Shown: positions 7,791 through 18,680, counted from the stretch's first letter. The stretch is 64,000 bases of DNA from Alistipes sp. (GCA_023667265.1 JAMPAJ010000001.1:817864-881863); one strand, 5' to 3'. Notes: generated by a model from the sequence alone, not told the origin. Numbers and translations are program-made.

Positions 7791-10748
7791 TTGAGGATAA
7801 AGAAACTTTGCAGCCGTTTGATGTCCGGCGCGCTGTCCTGTATCACCGCGGCTTCTTTTCTGACCGGCTCATTGTCGGCTCTGGCAGAGGAGGAGGCTGA
7901 GCATGAGGCGGCTCTCTATGCGCAAATGGCGGAGGATTACTATTATATAGAGCCTGTTGATACTGGTATCCCAACCTACAGCGATTACTATGACAAATAC
8001 AGCGGCGAGGTGCGCCCAGATAAGGAAATTTTCATCAAAGGCTCGGATTTTGCCCAGGTCGAGGACGGCAGCTTCTCAACAGGCAGCTACGGCGGCGAGG
8101 GCGACGTCCGTGACGATGTGCTTATCTGGGAAAGCGCAGGCGGCAGCCTCTCTTATAATATAAATGTAGAGGAGACCGGAATTTACTGCCTTGATATAAG
8201 CTATTTTCCTATGATCTCAAACAGTACCCAGATCGAGATGTCAATGAAGATCGACGGAGAAACTCCGTATGACACGGCTTCTCGTCTGACGCTGAACCGA
8301 GTATGGGTAAACGAGACCGACATTTACACCGACTCCCGGGGAAACCAGGTTCGTCCCTCGCAGATACAGCAGGGAATGTGGCAGCAGTGCTTCTTCGGAG
8401 ATGTTGACGGACTTTTCAATGAGCCGCTTTTCTTCTATCTGGAAAAGGGCAGCCACGAGATAAGCTTTACCTCCGAAAGAGCGCAGCTTGCTATCGAGTC
8501 GTTATGCTTCCGCACACCGGAGGAGCTGCCGACATACGCGGAGTATAAAAGCTCCGTAGGCGCAGCGGATAACTCCGGCTCGAAGCTTATCCGGATAGAG
8601 GGTGAAAATGCGACATATAAATCCGACTCCACCCTTTACCCTACATACGATAACTCCAACTACATGGTATCGCCCTCCGACCCGGTAAAGGTCGTTTACA
8701 ACACACTGGGCAGCGGCAACTGGCAGAAGGCTCTCCAGTCCGTCACCTGGACTATCCCGGCAGAGGAAGTGGGAGACGGCGACTGGTTCAGGATAGGCAT
8801 AAAGTCCCGTCAGAACCAGATGCGAGGCTTCTACTCCAACCGCCGCGTGTATATTGACGGAGAGGTTCCCTGTCAGGAGCTCGACCAGCTGAAATTCTAC
8901 TACGACAGCGATTGGAGCGTGGTCACTCCGAAAACCGCAGAGGGCGACGATATTTACGTCTACCTGGAGGGCGGACAGGAGCACACCATTACAATGGAAT
9001 GTGTTCCCGGCGAGATAGGCGATTCCCTCCGGAAGCTGGACGACGTTGTGACGGCGCTGAATACGGATTACAGAAAGATACTGATGATAACCGGACCGAC
9101 TCCCGACCAGTATACGGACTATTACGTTCACGACAAAATTCCCGGTCTGGTTGACGAGTTCGCCGCTATTTCCCAGCAGCTCAAGGATATCCAGAACGAG
9201 ATCGAAAGCCTTTCCGGTTCGGCAGGCTCAGAGGCTGCGTCCCTGGAGACGATGACCGTAATTCTTGACAAATGCGTAAAGAAGCCGCTGAAAATACCGG
9301 ATTATCTTTCGCAGATAAAGGACAACATCGCCTCTGTTTCCTCATGGATGCGCGATTACAGAGACCAGCCCTTAGAGGTCGATTATATCGAGCTTGCAAC
9401 GGCGGATATGAAATTCACAGGCTGCAAGGAAAAGCTCGGCAAATCCATAGGCTTCGGCGTAAAGGCGTTCTTTGGCTCATTCTTCGAGGACTACACCACC
9501 CTTTCCGACGTAACGGGCGAGGACGCAATTAATGTCTGGGTATCCCTCGGACGCGATCAGGCGCAGGTCGTAAAGGAAATGGCGGAGAACGAGTTCATGC
9601 AGGAATATAACATTCCCATTTCCGTAAATCTTGTAGTAGGCGGCGTAGTTGAGGCTACTCTTGCCGGAAAAGGTCCGGATGTTGCGCTCTTCCTTGGCGG
9701 AGAGTTCCCGGTAAACCTTGCGGCACGCGACCTGCTTGTCGACATTTCCCAGTATGAGGACTTTGGCGAGGTCACAACGCGATTCCAGGAAAACGCCATG
9801 ACGCCATACGAGTACAACGGCGGAACATACGGACTCCCCATAAGCCAGACATTCCCAATGATGTTCTACAGGACTGACGTTCTCACGGAGCTGGGCTACA
9901 CATCTCCTCCGGAGACCTGGACAGATCTGATAGATATGCTGCCGGCGCTCCAGAGAAATTATATGTCCGTAGGACTTATTCTCCCTCCGGCTAATATTGC
10001 CCCGGCAACTGAGGCAGGTCACACCTTTGCGATGCTGCTTCTGCAAAAGGGCGTCAATTATTATAATGAAGAGCAGACCGCTTCTACTTTTGATTCCATC
10101 GAAGCTGTCCAGTCCTTCGAGGAGTGGACGGACTTCTACACCAAGTATAGCTTCGTTCAGTCCTACGACGCATTCAGCCGTTTCAGAACGGGCGAGTACC
10201 CCATAGTAATTGCAAACTACACATTCTTCAATCAGCTCTCTGTCGCTTCACCGGAGATCAAGGGACTGTGGGATTTCTGTCAGGTTCCCGGCACCGAGCG
10301 TGCGGACGGCACTATCTCCCACGCGGCAAACTCCACAGGCGCAGGCGCGGTTATCTTCAAGCAGGTGGAAAACAAGGAGAACGCATGGAAGTTCATAAAG
10401 TGGTTCACCGAAAAGGATACCCAGATACAGTACGGCACCCAGATCGAGGGACTCCTCGGCACAATGGGACGCTTCGACACCGCAAACATCGAGGCTCTCG
10501 GACAGCTTTCGTGGTCGAACAACGAGCTTGAAAGACTCTGCGACCAGCGCGACGAGCTTGTGGAGATTCCGGTACTTCCGTCGTCCTACGCAGTAACGAG
10601 AAATATCATGAACGCATTCAGAGAAACAGTAAACGAGCTTCAGAATCCACGTGACACATTAGTATGGTACAACCGCGACATAAACGAGGAAATTACCAGA
10701 AAACGTGAGAATCTTGGTCTCGACGACGAAAAGGGAAAGGAGGAATAG
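7791..10748 (+). CDS. Large extracellular solute-binding protein with N-terminal carbohydrate-binding-like region
   Basis: About 985 residues. A signal peptide ends near LSALAEEE. Residues about 30-470 contain two beta-rich, CBM-like segments (GEGDVRDDVLIWESAGGSLS, then RIEGENATYKSDS). A helical linker follows, then from about residue 580 a family-1 ABC solute-binding domain (INVWVSLGRDQAQVVKEM, KGPDVALFLGGEFPV, TYGLPISQTFPMMFYRTDVL). Ordinary sugar-binding proteins have about 420 residues, so more than half is extra. There is no lipobox, so anchoring is unclear. TTG 7791 is preferred because AAAGGG lies about 8 bases upstream; an in-frame GTG at 7782 touches that site. Two permease genes follow at once, so it feeds an ABC importer for a glycan or oligosaccharide (inference). 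Confidence 0.85.
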   Translation: MRIKKLCSRLMSGALSCITAASFLTGSLSALAEEEAEHEAALYAQMAEDYYYIEPVDTGIPTYSDYYDKYSGEVRPDKEIFIKGSDFAQVEDGSFSTGSYGGEGDVRDDVLIWESAGGSLSYNINVEETGIYCLDISYFPMISNSTQIEMSMKIDGETPYDTASRLTLNRVWVNETDIYTDSRGNQVRPSQIQQGMWQQCFFGDVDGLFNEPLFFYLEKGSHEISFTSERAQLAIESLCFRTPEELPTYAEYKSSVGAADNSGSKLIRIEGENATYKSDSTLYPTYDNSNYMVSPSDPVKVVYNTLGSGNWQKALQSVTWTIPAEEVGDGDWFRIGIKSRQNQMRGFYSNRRVYIDGEVPCQELDQLKFYYDSDWSVVTPKTAEGDDIYVYLEGGQEHTITMECVPGEIGDSLRKLDDVVTALNTDYRKILMITGPTPDQYTDYYVHDKIPGLVDEFAAISQQLKDIQNEIESLSGSAGSEAASLETMTVILDKCVKKPLKIPDYLSQIKDNIASVSSWMRDYRDQPLEVDYIELATADMKFTGCKEKLGKSIGFGVKAFFGSFFEDYTTLSDVTGEDAINVWVSLGRDQAQVVKEMAENEFMQEYNIPISVNLVVGGVVEATLAGKGPDVALFLGGEFPVNLAARDLLVDISQYEDFGEVTTRFQENAMTPYEYNGGTYGLPISQTFPMMFYRTDVLTELGYTSPPETWTDLIDMLPALQRNYMSVGLILPPANIAPATEAGHTFAMLLLQKGVNYYNEEQTASTFDSIEAVQSFEEWTDFYTKYSFVQSYDAFSRFRTGEYPIVIANYTFFNQLSVASPEIKGLWDFCQVPGTERADGTISHAANSTGAGAVIFKQVENKENAWKFIKWFTEKDTQIQYGTQIEGLLGTMGRFDTANIEALGQLSWSNNELERLCDQRDELVEIPVLPSSYAVTRNIMNAFRETVNELQNPRDTLVWYNRDINEEITRKRENLGLDDEKGKEE

Positions 10749-10749
10749 T

Positions 10750-11691
10750 ATGGCACAGATAGCTGCCGAGGATATCGGCAAAAGAACGAAAAAGGAAGAG
10801 CGTGCCATGATGTGGCGCTCAGCAAAGCAGAATAAGGCGTGCTACGCTATGCTTGCCCCTTTCATGATCTTCTTTATCGTATTCACAGTAATACCTGTTG
10901 TAATGTCGCTGCCTATGGGCTTCACAGATTTCAACATGGCGCAGGCGCCGAAATTTATCGGTCTTTCAAACTACACCACGCTGTTCCTTTCGGATAAGAT
11001 ATTCGTGGAGTCGATAAGAGTAACGATCGTATTCGCGCTCTTCACAGGTCCGGTCTCATATGTGCTCTGCTTCCTGCTGGCGTGGCTCATCAACGAGCTT
11101 CACCCGAAGCTGAAAACGATCTTCACCCTGATCTTCTACGCGCCGTCAATGGCGAACGTCTACACGGTATGGCAGCTGATTTTCAGCGGCGATATGAACG
11201 GCTACATCAACTCGTTCCTCATCAACCTCGGAATAATCAACTCGCCCATACAGTGGCTCACCGACGCGAAGTATGTTCTCGGCGTGACGATCGTCGTCCA
11301 GCTCTGGATCTCTCTCGGCGCAGGCTTCCTTGCCCTCCGCGCAGGCTTCCAGAACATCGACCGCTCCATGTACGAGGCTGGAGCTATCGAGGGCATCAAG
11401 ACAAGGTGGCAGGAGCTCATCTACATCGTTATCCCGTCAATGGGACCCCAGCTCATGTTCGCTGCGGTAATGCAGATAGTAAGCTCCTTTACAGCCGGAA
11501 CGGTCGCCCAGAATCTGGTCGGCTTCCCGAGTACGGATTACAAGGCGCACACGATCATGACCCACGCCTACGACTACGGATGGGTTCGATACGAAATGGG
11601 CTACGCTTCGGCGATTTGTATGGTACTGTTCATTGCCATGTACGTATGCAACAAGCTGATAAGCAAGGTGCTCAGCAAATATATGGATTAA
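10750..11691 (+). CDS. Sugar ABC transporter permease (MalF/LacF type)
   Basis: 313 residues with six predicted membrane spans, the first at AMLAPFMIFFIVFTVIP. The EAA loop (YEAGAIEGIKTRWQELIYI) is present, where a cytoplasmic ATPase would dock. ATG 10750 has AAAGGAGGAA 5 bases upstream; the frame is open further upstream inside the binding-protein gene but lacks a better start. It forms a pair with the next gene and serves the large binding protein ahead of it. No ATPase gene occurs in the operon, as is usual for Firmicutes importers that share an MsmX-type ATPase. Confidence 0.93.
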   Translation: MAQIAAEDIGKRTKKEERAMMWRSAKQNKACYAMLAPFMIFFIVFTVIPVVMSLPMGFTDFNMAQAPKFIGLSNYTTLFLSDKIFVESIRVTIVFALFTGPVSYVLCFLLAWLINELHPKLKTIFTLIFYAPSMANVYTVWQLIFSGDMNGYINSFLINLGIINSPIQWLTDAKYVLGVTIVVQLWISLGAGFLALRAGFQNIDRSMYEAGAIEGIKTRWQELIYIVIPSMGPQLMFAAVMQIVSSFTAGTVAQNLVGFPSTDYKAHTIMTHAYDYGWVRYEMGYASAICMVLFIAMYVCNKLISKVLSKYMD

Positions 11692-11703
11692 GGAGGCGGA
11701 AAA

Positions 11704-12582
11704 ATGGCTCAGGTCAATACAGCGAAGCTAAAGGCTTCAAACAAGCAGGCTGGCAGAAAGATCGGCGGAACAGTAGCTATTTTTGCCGTACTTCTCATAG
11801 TGGGTCTCTTTATGCTCATGCCTATCTACCTTACGGTAGTAATGTCCATAAAGCCTGTTGAAGAGCTTTTCATCTTCCCACCGAAGCTCTACGCCATGCG
11901 TCCTACCCTGGATAACTTCGGCGATATGTTCGAGGCTCTTCACAGCAACAGAGTACCCTTTTCAAGATACGTATTCAACAGCGTTGCGGTAACGGTTTCC
12001 GTAACGGTTCTCCAGTGCGTCTTTGCGTCAATGGCGGCATTCGTCCTCGCAAAGTGCAGATTCCCCGGAAGCAAGGCCATAAACAGCATCATCGTAGTAG
12101 CCCTGCTCTACCAGAGCAACGTTATCTACATCATGCAGTACATAGTTATGGCGAAGCTGGGACTTATCGACAATCCTCTCGCTCTCATCCTGCCGTCTAT
12201 AGCGTCGCCTATGGGACTATTCCTCATGCGGCAGTCCATAGGGCAGGTCCCCGACGCCATGATAGAGGCGGCAAAGGTGGACGGAGCCGGACTCTTCCGC
12301 ATATGCTGGCAGGTAGTAATGCCGAACCAGAAGCCGGCTCTCATGACTCTTATCATCTTCGCATTCCAGGCGGCTTGGAATATCCAGACCGGAACGGTTG
12401 TATTCCAGGAGCAGTACAAAACTCTCCCGACAGTCGTTACACAGGCGGCTGCCTCGGGACTTGCAAGAGCAGGCGTTGCCATGGCGGCGGCCGTATTCAT
12501 GCTCATTCCTCCCATCGTAGTATTCATGCTGGCACAGAGACAGGTCATCGAGACCATGGCTCACTCCGGCATCAAGGATTAA
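11704..12582 (+). CDS. Carbohydrate ABC transporter permease (MalG type)
   Basis: 292 residues, six spans, starting with the long first span GTVAIFAVLLIVGLFMLMPIYLTV (split here only by the usual MalG topology). The EAA loop reads IEAAKVDGAGLFRICWQVV. GGAGG sits 7 bases upstream of the ATG. It lies 12 bases after the first permease and forms the other half of the channel. The C-terminus QRQVIETMAHSGIKD is the normal MalG-type ending. Confidence 0.93.
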   Translation: MAQVNTAKLKASNKQAGRKIGGTVAIFAVLLIVGLFMLMPIYLTVVMSIKPVEELFIFPPKLYAMRPTLDNFGDMFEALHSNRVPFSRYVFNSVAVTVSVTVLQCVFASMAAFVLAKCRFPGSKAINSIIVVALLYQSNVIYIMQYIVMAKLGLIDNPLALILPSIASPMGLFLMRQSIGQVPDAMIEAAKVDGAGLFRICWQVVMPNQKPALMTLIIFAFQAAWNIQTGTVVFQEQYKTLPTVVTQAAASGLARAGVAMAAAVFMLIPPIVVFMLAQRQVIETMAHSGIKD

Positions 12583-12592
12583 GGAGGCTGAC

Positions 12593-14233
12593 ATGAAAAA
12601 TTTTGCAAAAAGAATTTTAACGTCAATGGCTTCCGGTATACTTCTTATAGGAAGCGCGCCAGGCATCACAGCCTCCGCAGGCGAGCCCTACGACGTGTAC
12701 AACTACGACCGCTGGGGAGAGGCTATCCCTTCCCAGGCGGGATATATAGCCGACCGTGCCGTTTCCGGGTACGATCTCGGCGTCGGCGCAATGTCAAGCC
12801 CCTCGGACATCTACCACGCCTTCGACGACAATTTCTATATCGTTGATTCCGGAAATAACCGCATAGTCGTGGTTGATCCGGAGTTTGAGGAGGTCGTAAG
12901 GGTCTACGAGGAGTTCACCATGCCCGACGGCGGCAAAACCACGCTGAAAGAGCCTATGGGCGTGTTTATCTCGGCAGAAAATCACCAGATGTACATTGCC
13001 GATAACGAAAACTCCCGTGTGCTCATATGCGATCTCGAGGGAAATGTTTCCGGCGAGATAACAAAGCCTGTTTCGGATGTATACGACCAGAAGAGAACGT
13101 TTCTTCCCCAGCGCGTTATCGTGGATAAGGCTGGAAACGTCTATGTCGTACTGAACAACATCACCACAGGCGCGGCAATGTTCGGCCCTGATGGAGAGTT
13201 CACAGGCTTCTACGGCGCGAACAGAGTCCAGCCCACGGCGGAGATCATCGGAAATTATTTCAAGAATCTGTTCATGTCCGACGAAAAGCGTGCGAGACGC
13301 GCCCGTAACGTCCCCACAGGTATTACAAGCTTCGATATCGACGGCGACTTCATCTTCACCTGTACATCCTCTTCGACACAGACCACCGACACGGTGAAGA
13401 AGCTCAATGCCGCAGGAAACAACATTTTCGCAAATCTGGAGCTTTCCTTCGGCGACTATACGCCTATGTACGACACCTCACAGAACAAGCTCCTTTCTCC
13501 GGCTATTGTCGATATCGACATAGCGGAGGACGGCAATATCAACTGCCTTGACTTTACGACAGGACGCGTTTTCCAGTACGACGAGGACTGCAACCTGCTG
13601 TTTATCACAGGTACAAAGGCGTCTCAGGTAGGCGGCTTCGACCATGCGGCTGCTCTCGAATCGAGAGAGGATAAGCTTTACGTGGTCGATTCCATGAAGA
13701 ATACGGTCACGATCTTCCGTGAGACGGATTTCGGAGCTATCGTACACGAGGCTTCCGCTCTCCACAATGCAGGCTACTATGAGGAGGCTCTCGGCCCCTG
13801 GCAGGAGGTCTTAAAACGAGACGGCAACTACCGCAGAGCATATCTGGGCGTTGCTTCGGCTCTTCTGCGGCAGGGCGACTATAAGGGCTCTATGAAGTAC
13901 GCAGAGCTTGCGGACGCAGGACTTATATACAACAAGGCATTCGAGGGCTACCGGATGGATATTATCAAGGGAAACTTTGAGTATATCGTGATCGGAGCCG
14001 TGATTCTGATAGTACTGATACTCGTTATCCGCAGACAGCTTAAAAAGCGGAAAGCCCTTGCGGCGGCAGCGATCGTAAAGCCGGCGGAGGACGCGGATAT
14101 CGGCTCGCTTGATCTCAACTCAGGAGACGCAGCGGCAGCGCTTGACAGTCTCGAGGCGGAAAAGGCTCGTGACGAGGCGGCAGCCGCACTGAAAAGCGAG
14201 ATCGAAGCCGCGAAAAATAAGAAGGAGGGGTAA
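12593..14233 (+). CDS. Membrane-anchored NHL beta-propeller protein with TPR-like segment
   Basis: 546 residues. A signal peptide (to ASAGEP) is followed by NHL-type repeats ([56 protein letters not shown]) that should form a propeller up to about residue 380. Then comes a two-helix-repeat segment ([34 protein letters not shown]), one membrane span at about 464-479 and a cytoplasmic Ala/Glu-rich coil. The propeller would therefore sit outside the cell. NHL propellers bind proteins or glycans and some are lyases; no catalytic signature is visible. GGAGG 6 bases upstream sets the start. Its place between transporter genes suggests it assists substrate capture or senses transport, which is inference. 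Confidence 0.8.
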   Translation: MKNFAKRILTSMASGILLIGSAPGITASAGEPYDVYNYDRWGEAIPSQAGYIADRAVSGYDLGVGAMSSPSDIYHAFDDNFYIVDSGNNRIVVVDPEFEEVVRVYEEFTMPDGGKTTLKEPMGVFISAENHQMYIADNENSRVLICDLEGNVSGEITKPVSDVYDQKRTFLPQRVIVDKAGNVYVVLNNITTGAAMFGPDGEFTGFYGANRVQPTAEIIGNYFKNLFMSDEKRARRARNVPTGITSFDIDGDFIFTCTSSSTQTTDTVKKLNAAGNNIFANLELSFGDYTPMYDTSQNKLLSPAIVDIDIAEDGNINCLDFTTGRVFQYDEDCNLLFITGTKASQVGGFDHAAALESREDKLYVVDSMKNTVTIFRETDFGAIVHEASALHNAGYYEEALGPWQEVLKRDGNYRRAYLGVASALLRQGDYKGSMKYAELADAGLIYNKAFEGYRMDIIKGNFEYIVIGAVILIVLILVIRRQLKKRKALAAAAIVKPAEDADIGSLDLNSGDAAAALDSLEAEKARDEAAAALKSEIEAAKNKKEG

Positions 14234-14238
14234 GAAGT

Positions 14239-14868
14239 ATGATGGATCTAACTCAGGGACAGTGGGTCAAGCACGCCATAACTCACCCGGTAGAGGGCTT
14301 TGAGGATATGCGCTGGAAAAAATCCGGCTCGATGAAAATATCCGTGCTTATCGTATTTCTGCTGTTCCTCTCGCAGATAGCCTACGACAGACTGTACGGA
14401 TTCCAGTTTTTCGTGGCATATGATAAGGTTTTCAATATTGTTCCGTATATTGTCAAGAGCATCGTTCTCTTTGCCGCATGGGTAATAGGCAACTGGGCGA
14501 TATGCACACTGCTTGACGGCGAGGGAACAATGAAGAATATCTGCATCTACAGCGCATACGCCCTTATACCATATATTGCGCAGGTTTTCATCAACACAGC
14601 TCTCTCTCATGTGCTTATAAGGGACGAATTTGTGTTCATGCAGGCAATACAGATACTGGGAACGGGCTGGACGGTGATACTGCTGTTCTCGGCGATAAAA
14701 TCGGTTCACCAGTATTCCTTCGGCAAAACGGTTTTTGCCATTCTGCTGACGATCGCGGCTATGCTCATCATGCTGTTCCTGCTTGTTCTGCTTATGTCGC
14801 TGATACAGCAGGTATACCTCTTCGTTTCCACGATCTACACCGAGATCTCCTATCGAACGAGAGTCTGA
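14239..14868 (+). CDS. YIP1-family membrane protein
   Basis: 209 residues with about five membrane spans. The opening ([21 protein letters not shown]), the span pair ([31 protein letters not shown]) and the final spans follow the bacterial YIP1 pattern. These proteins are often found beside sugar ABC permeases and DUF5696 proteins in Firmicutes, as here, but their role is unknown. GGAGGGG 9 bases before ATG 14239 sets the start; a second ATG follows at once. It is 5 bases from the preceding stop and is clearly part of the operon. Confidence 0.75.
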   Translation: MMDLTQGQWVKHAITHPVEGFEDMRWKKSGSMKISVLIVFLLFLSQIAYDRLYGFQFFVAYDKVFNIVPYIVKSIVLFAAWVIGNWAICTLLDGEGTMKNICIYSAYALIPYIAQVFINTALSHVLIRDEFVFMQAIQILGTGWTVILLFSAIKSVHQYSFGKTVFAILLTIAAMLIMLFLLVLLMSLIQQVYLFVSTIYTEISYRTRV

Positions 14869-14884
14869 AAGGAAGGTGTGAATA

Positions 14885-17734
14885 ATGGGAAATAAGATAA
14901 AAAGATTTATGCTCTGCCTTCTTGCGGTATCTATGATAGCCGTTTCCGGCACGACCCTTGCAGACAACGAGGAGACAGGCGGCGCAGCAGCAGCCGAGAC
15001 CTCGGAAGAGGAGACAGCGGCGGCTTCGGAAGAAACAACCAAGTCTAAAATAAAAGAGACCGAAGAAAAGGTTCGTGCAGAATATGCGGACATTACCGAG
15101 TATCTTACAAAGTACGGCTCTGTAGACGGCATCGACATTTACGCAAAGCCAAAGGATATAGACGACCTTATCTGGGAGGCGAACGGCGGAAAGCCCGAGA
15201 AAAAATCGGACTATACCGAAGAGCAGGAGGCTCTTGCGGATATGATCGACGACATCAAGAAGCTGGGCGACTATGTGGCTGTTGATCCGGAGACGGAAAC
15301 GGCGCTTGCAAGCTTCGACGGCGGCAGCAAATGCGACGAGGGCAAAATTTTTGTCAGCGACGCCGAGAGATATATTCTCTACACCGACGCGGACGAAACG
15401 AAGCCGCTCCGCATAATGAAGCTGATCTCCAGCATTGACGATCCCTATGTGTTCTCCTCCATGGACGGCAAGAAGCTGGAATACATGGACGACAGCCTGA
15501 AAAAAATAAAGGCAGTCTACACAGAGGGCACGGCTCAGGACAGCTCCGATGAGGGCAAGCTGGTCTACCGCGATGAAACGGGAGAAAGCTTTATCTGGCT
15601 CAGTTCCGACAGCACACAGGTCATCGGAGCATTCAGACAGTGTGCGGAAAACGACAGCTACGCAATGCTGGTGGACGACCGTTTGGGAAATATCGGCATA
15701 AAGAACAAGTCTACGGATTATATCTGGTGGTCGTCGCCCCTTGGAGCAAGCCGCGACAAGATAGCCACGCCGCTTCTTTCAGGCGAGCTGCGCTCATCCA
15801 GCGTTCTCCGGTACGGCGTACCGGAAAAGCGTTCAAACAACAATATTCTACGTTCGGGCACGGACGACTGCAAAATATCCGTCAGCGACACAAGCGGCGG
15901 CGTTCGTATAACATACGAGTACGAGAAGGCAGGCTTTAAATACCCGGTGGAGTATACCTTAGAGGCTGATTATCTGAAAGCCAGCCTGAAGGTCTCCGAG
16001 ATCGAGGAGAGCAATGCTGCAAATATTGCTACCGAGATAACTCTTATGGGCAGCTTCGGAGCTGCTTCCGATCAGGAGGAGGGCTACTTCGTTATCCCCG
16101 ACGGAAGCGGCGCGCTGGTTCGCTTCAACAACAATAAAACCACGGTTGCAAATGCCTACGCACAGAGCGTTTACGGCAGCGACGTTACGGCAGTTCCCAC
16201 GAGCAAGGGCGCTGTTTCGGAGCAGATATACCTGCCTGTATACGGAATTGTCAAGGAGGACAACGCGCTTATGGTAGTTGCCTCTAAGGGCGACTCCAAC
16301 GCATATCTCTCCGCGAGAGTTTCCGGACAGTCCAACAGCAGCTACAACCTCTGCGGCTTTACATTCGTCCTGAGAGGTACGGACACCTTCTATATGTCCG
16401 GAAACAGCAACGACAAGCTCACGGTTTTTGAGAGCGGAAATATCAAATCCGACGACATCGAGCTTCGCTATTACCCCATTTCCAAGGAGGACGCGGACTA
16501 TGTCGATGTGGCTGAAAGCTACAGAAACTACCTTATGAAGGAAGAGGGTCTGACCGTTAAGACTACGGCTGGGGAGTCCCCGATGTACGTTGATCTGTAC
16601 GGCGGAACTCAGAAGAAAAAGCCGATCCTGGGTATTCCCGTGACCATGAAGCAGCCTATCACTAAGTATGACGAGGCTGTCGAGATACTTACGGAGCTGA
16701 AAAACTACGGAGCAGAGGATATCGTGGTCTCCTATAACAACTGGACAAACGACGGAATAAACAGCAAGGTCGATACAGGCGCAAAGCCCTCCGGAAAGCT
16801 CGGCGGCAAGAGCGAATTTGAAAAGCTCACCAGCTTCATCGACCAGAACGGCTTCCAGCTCTATCCCGTTTCCGACAACAGAGATTTCTATTCCGGAAAC
16901 GGCTACGGCTCATTCTCCGACACCTGCGTCCGCATCTCCGGTTCGTATTCGAGAATAGTAAGCTACGACAGAGCATACGGTATTCCCGACGGCTTCAAGA
17001 AGAATATGTCTCTGCTTTCACCCAGCTATTTCGGCGAGGTGTACAGCGAGGTCGCCGAGAACTACGCTGACAGAGGTCTGACAGGCGTATCCGTCGGCAA
17101 TATAACAACATCCCTTTACGGCGATTACGGAAAGAAGAATATTTCAAGATATACGGCAATGACAATGGCAGAGGACAGCTTCGGCACACTTACCGGAGGA
17201 CTTTCCAACGGCATACTTGCGGACTGCGCCAACGCCTATGCGCTGCCCTATGTAAATCACATCACAAATGTTCCACTCAGCTCCAGCCGGTTCGATATCT
17301 TCAATGAGGATATCCCTTTTTACCAGCTTGTAATGCACGGTATCGTGCCCTATTCCACAACGGCGGTAAATGCCGATGCGGATTCCGAAACGCTGCTGCT
17401 TATGGCGGCTGCAACAGGAAGCTATCTCAGCTATGACATGATATACGAGGAGACCAGCACTCTTAAGGACACGGAGTACGACACGCTCTACTACGCGAAT
17501 TACGAAAACTGGGCGGAGACGGCTGCTGCGGAATATAATCTGCTGAAGCCTATTTACGAGGACACGGCTGATTCAACAATTACCGCTTACAATGTTGAAA
17601 ACGACGGTGATCTTATCACAACGGAATATTCCAACGGAACTGTTGTGCAGGTAGATCTCGACGCAAGAACGATTGAATTTAACGGCAGACTTATTGAGCT
17701 TGACAAGGCAGAGGAAGGAGGTATCAAGTTCTGA
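14885..17734 (+). CDS. Large exported DUF5696-like protein, possibly a glycosidase
   Basis: 949 residues: a signal peptide (LCLLAVSMIAVSGTTLA), an acidic low-complexity stretch (about 28-60), a beta-rich region including a mutarotase-like part (VEYTLEADYLKASLKVSEIEE, IPDGSGALVRFNN), then from about residue 560 an alternating alpha/beta region (LGIPVTMKQ, AVEILTELKNYGAEDIVVSYNNW, GFQLYPVSDNRDFY, GLTGVSVGNITTSLYGDY). The order beta-sandwich then likely TIM barrel is that of several glycoside hydrolase clans. I match it to DUF5696 from its length, layout and neighbours, not by search. Catalytic acids cannot be assigned. Its stop overlaps the next permease start (TGATG), so it is coupled to transport. 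Confidence 0.7.
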   Translation: MGNKIKRFMLCLLAVSMIAVSGTTLADNEETGGAAAAETSEEETAAASEETTKSKIKETEEKVRAEYADITEYLTKYGSVDGIDIYAKPKDIDDLIWEANGGKPEKKSDYTEEQEALADMIDDIKKLGDYVAVDPETETALASFDGGSKCDEGKIFVSDAERYILYTDADETKPLRIMKLISSIDDPYVFSSMDGKKLEYMDDSLKKIKAVYTEGTAQDSSDEGKLVYRDETGESFIWLSSDSTQVIGAFRQCAENDSYAMLVDDRLGNIGIKNKSTDYIWWSSPLGASRDKIATPLLSGELRSSSVLRYGVPEKRSNNNILRSGTDDCKISVSDTSGGVRITYEYEKAGFKYPVEYTLEADYLKASLKVSEIEESNAANIATEITLMGSFGAASDQEEGYFVIPDGSGALVRFNNNKTTVANAYAQSVYGSDVTAVPTSKGAVSEQIYLPVYGIVKEDNALMVVASKGDSNAYLSARVSGQSNSSYNLCGFTFVLRGTDTFYMSGNSNDKLTVFESGNIKSDDIELRYYPISKEDADYVDVAESYRNYLMKEEGLTVKTTAGESPMYVDLYGGTQKKKPILGIPVTMKQPITKYDEAVEILTELKNYGAEDIVVSYNNWTNDGINSKVDTGAKPSGKLGGKSEFEKLTSFIDQNGFQLYPVSDNRDFYSGNGYGSFSDTCVRISGSYSRIVSYDRAYGIPDGFKKNMSLLSPSYFGEVYSEVAENYADRGLTGVSVGNITTSLYGDYGKKNISRYTAMTMAEDSFGTLTGGLSNGILADCANAYALPYVNHITNVPLSSSRFDIFNEDIPFYQLVMHGIVPYSTTAVNADADSETLLLMAAATGSYLSYDMIYEETSTLKDTEYDTLYYANYENWAETAAAEYNLLKPIYEDTADSTITAYNVENDGDLITTEYSNGTVVQVDLDARTIEFNGRLIELDKAEEGGIKF

Positions 17735-18666
17735 TGAGCGAAAAAGCTGAAAAGACAAAAAAGCCGAAGAGAGCGCTTCTTTCCTACGAAAGGCGAAAGG
17801 GGCTCTACGGCTACGGATTTATCGGACTGTGGATGATCGGAACGCTGATATTCTTCCTCATCCCGCTGATAAAATCGCTTATCTGGTCGTTCAATGACGT
17901 AACCATCGACACCGGAGTTACGCATCTTAAATGGGTGGGACTTGATAAGTATTCATACGCGCTTACAGTCGACGAGAATTATATGGATTATCTTGGCAAC
18001 ACTCTGCTGGAAACGCTGTGGAAAACGCCGCTTATCCTGATCTTCTCACTGTTTATCGCAGTAATTCTTAACCAGAAATTCCGCGGAAGAGTTCTCTCCA
18101 GAGCAATTTTCTTCCTCCCGGTAATCATTGCGACAGGCCCGGTATTCAAGATAATCAACGGCGATATGGGCTCGACGGGAAACACCGGAGCGGCGCAGTT
18201 TTCAACCATGTTCTCCACCGACCTGGTAGGCGAGCTGCTGCAATTCCTGGGCATTTACGGACTGAGCGAGAACATGAACACCCTTATAACCACCGTCGCC
18301 GACAACGTTTTCGGCATCGTGTGGTCAAGCGGAATACAGATCCTCCTCTTCCTTGCGGCATTGCAGAACATTCCGCCCTCGGCGAAAGAGGCTGCACAGA
18401 TGGAGGGTGCAACAGCATGGGAATATTTCTGGAAAATAACATTCCCCTATGTAAGCCCGTTTATTCTTGCAAATCTGATATTCACCGTCATCGACTCCTT
18501 CACAAGCCCGACAAACGAGGTAATGAAGCGGATACTTGCAATGCGTGACGACTGGAAATTCGGAGAATATTCTGCAATGGCATGGATATATTTCGGTATC
18601 GTCCTTGTGGCGATAGGCATAATAACAGCTATAGTAAATAAGTTTATTTACTATGAGGTGGACTAA
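17734..18666 (+). CDS. Sugar ABC transporter permease (second pair, MalF type)
   Basis: 310 residues, about six spans (YGFIGLWMIGTLIFFLIPL is the first), with the EAA loop KEAAQMEGATAWEYFWKITF. It begins inside the stop codon of the DUF5696-like gene (TGATG). It is clearly diverged from the permease at 10750, so this is a second channel and not a recent duplication. No second solute-binding protein lies in the operon; the DUF5696-like or NHL protein might deliver the substrate, or the large binding protein might serve both channels (inference). Confidence 0.92.
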   Translation: MSEKAEKTKKPKRALLSYERRKGLYGYGFIGLWMIGTLIFFLIPLIKSLIWSFNDVTIDTGVTHLKWVGLDKYSYALTVDENYMDYLGNTLLETLWKTPLILIFSLFIAVILNQKFRGRVLSRAIFFLPVIIATGPVFKIINGDMGSTGNTGAAQFSTMFSTDLVGELLQFLGIYGLSENMNTLITTVADNVFGIVWSSGIQILLFLAALQNIPPSAKEAAQMEGATAWEYFWKITFPYVSPFILANLIFTVIDSFTSPTNEVMKRILAMRDDWKFGEYSAMAWIYFGIVLVAIGIITAIVNKFIYYEVD

Positions 18667-18680
18667 GGAGGTGCGCTTAA

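Noticed and set aside
8502..9131. 209-codon frame antisense to the large binding protein
   Set aside because: Shadow of a GC-rich coding strand; no ribosome site and no family resemblance.
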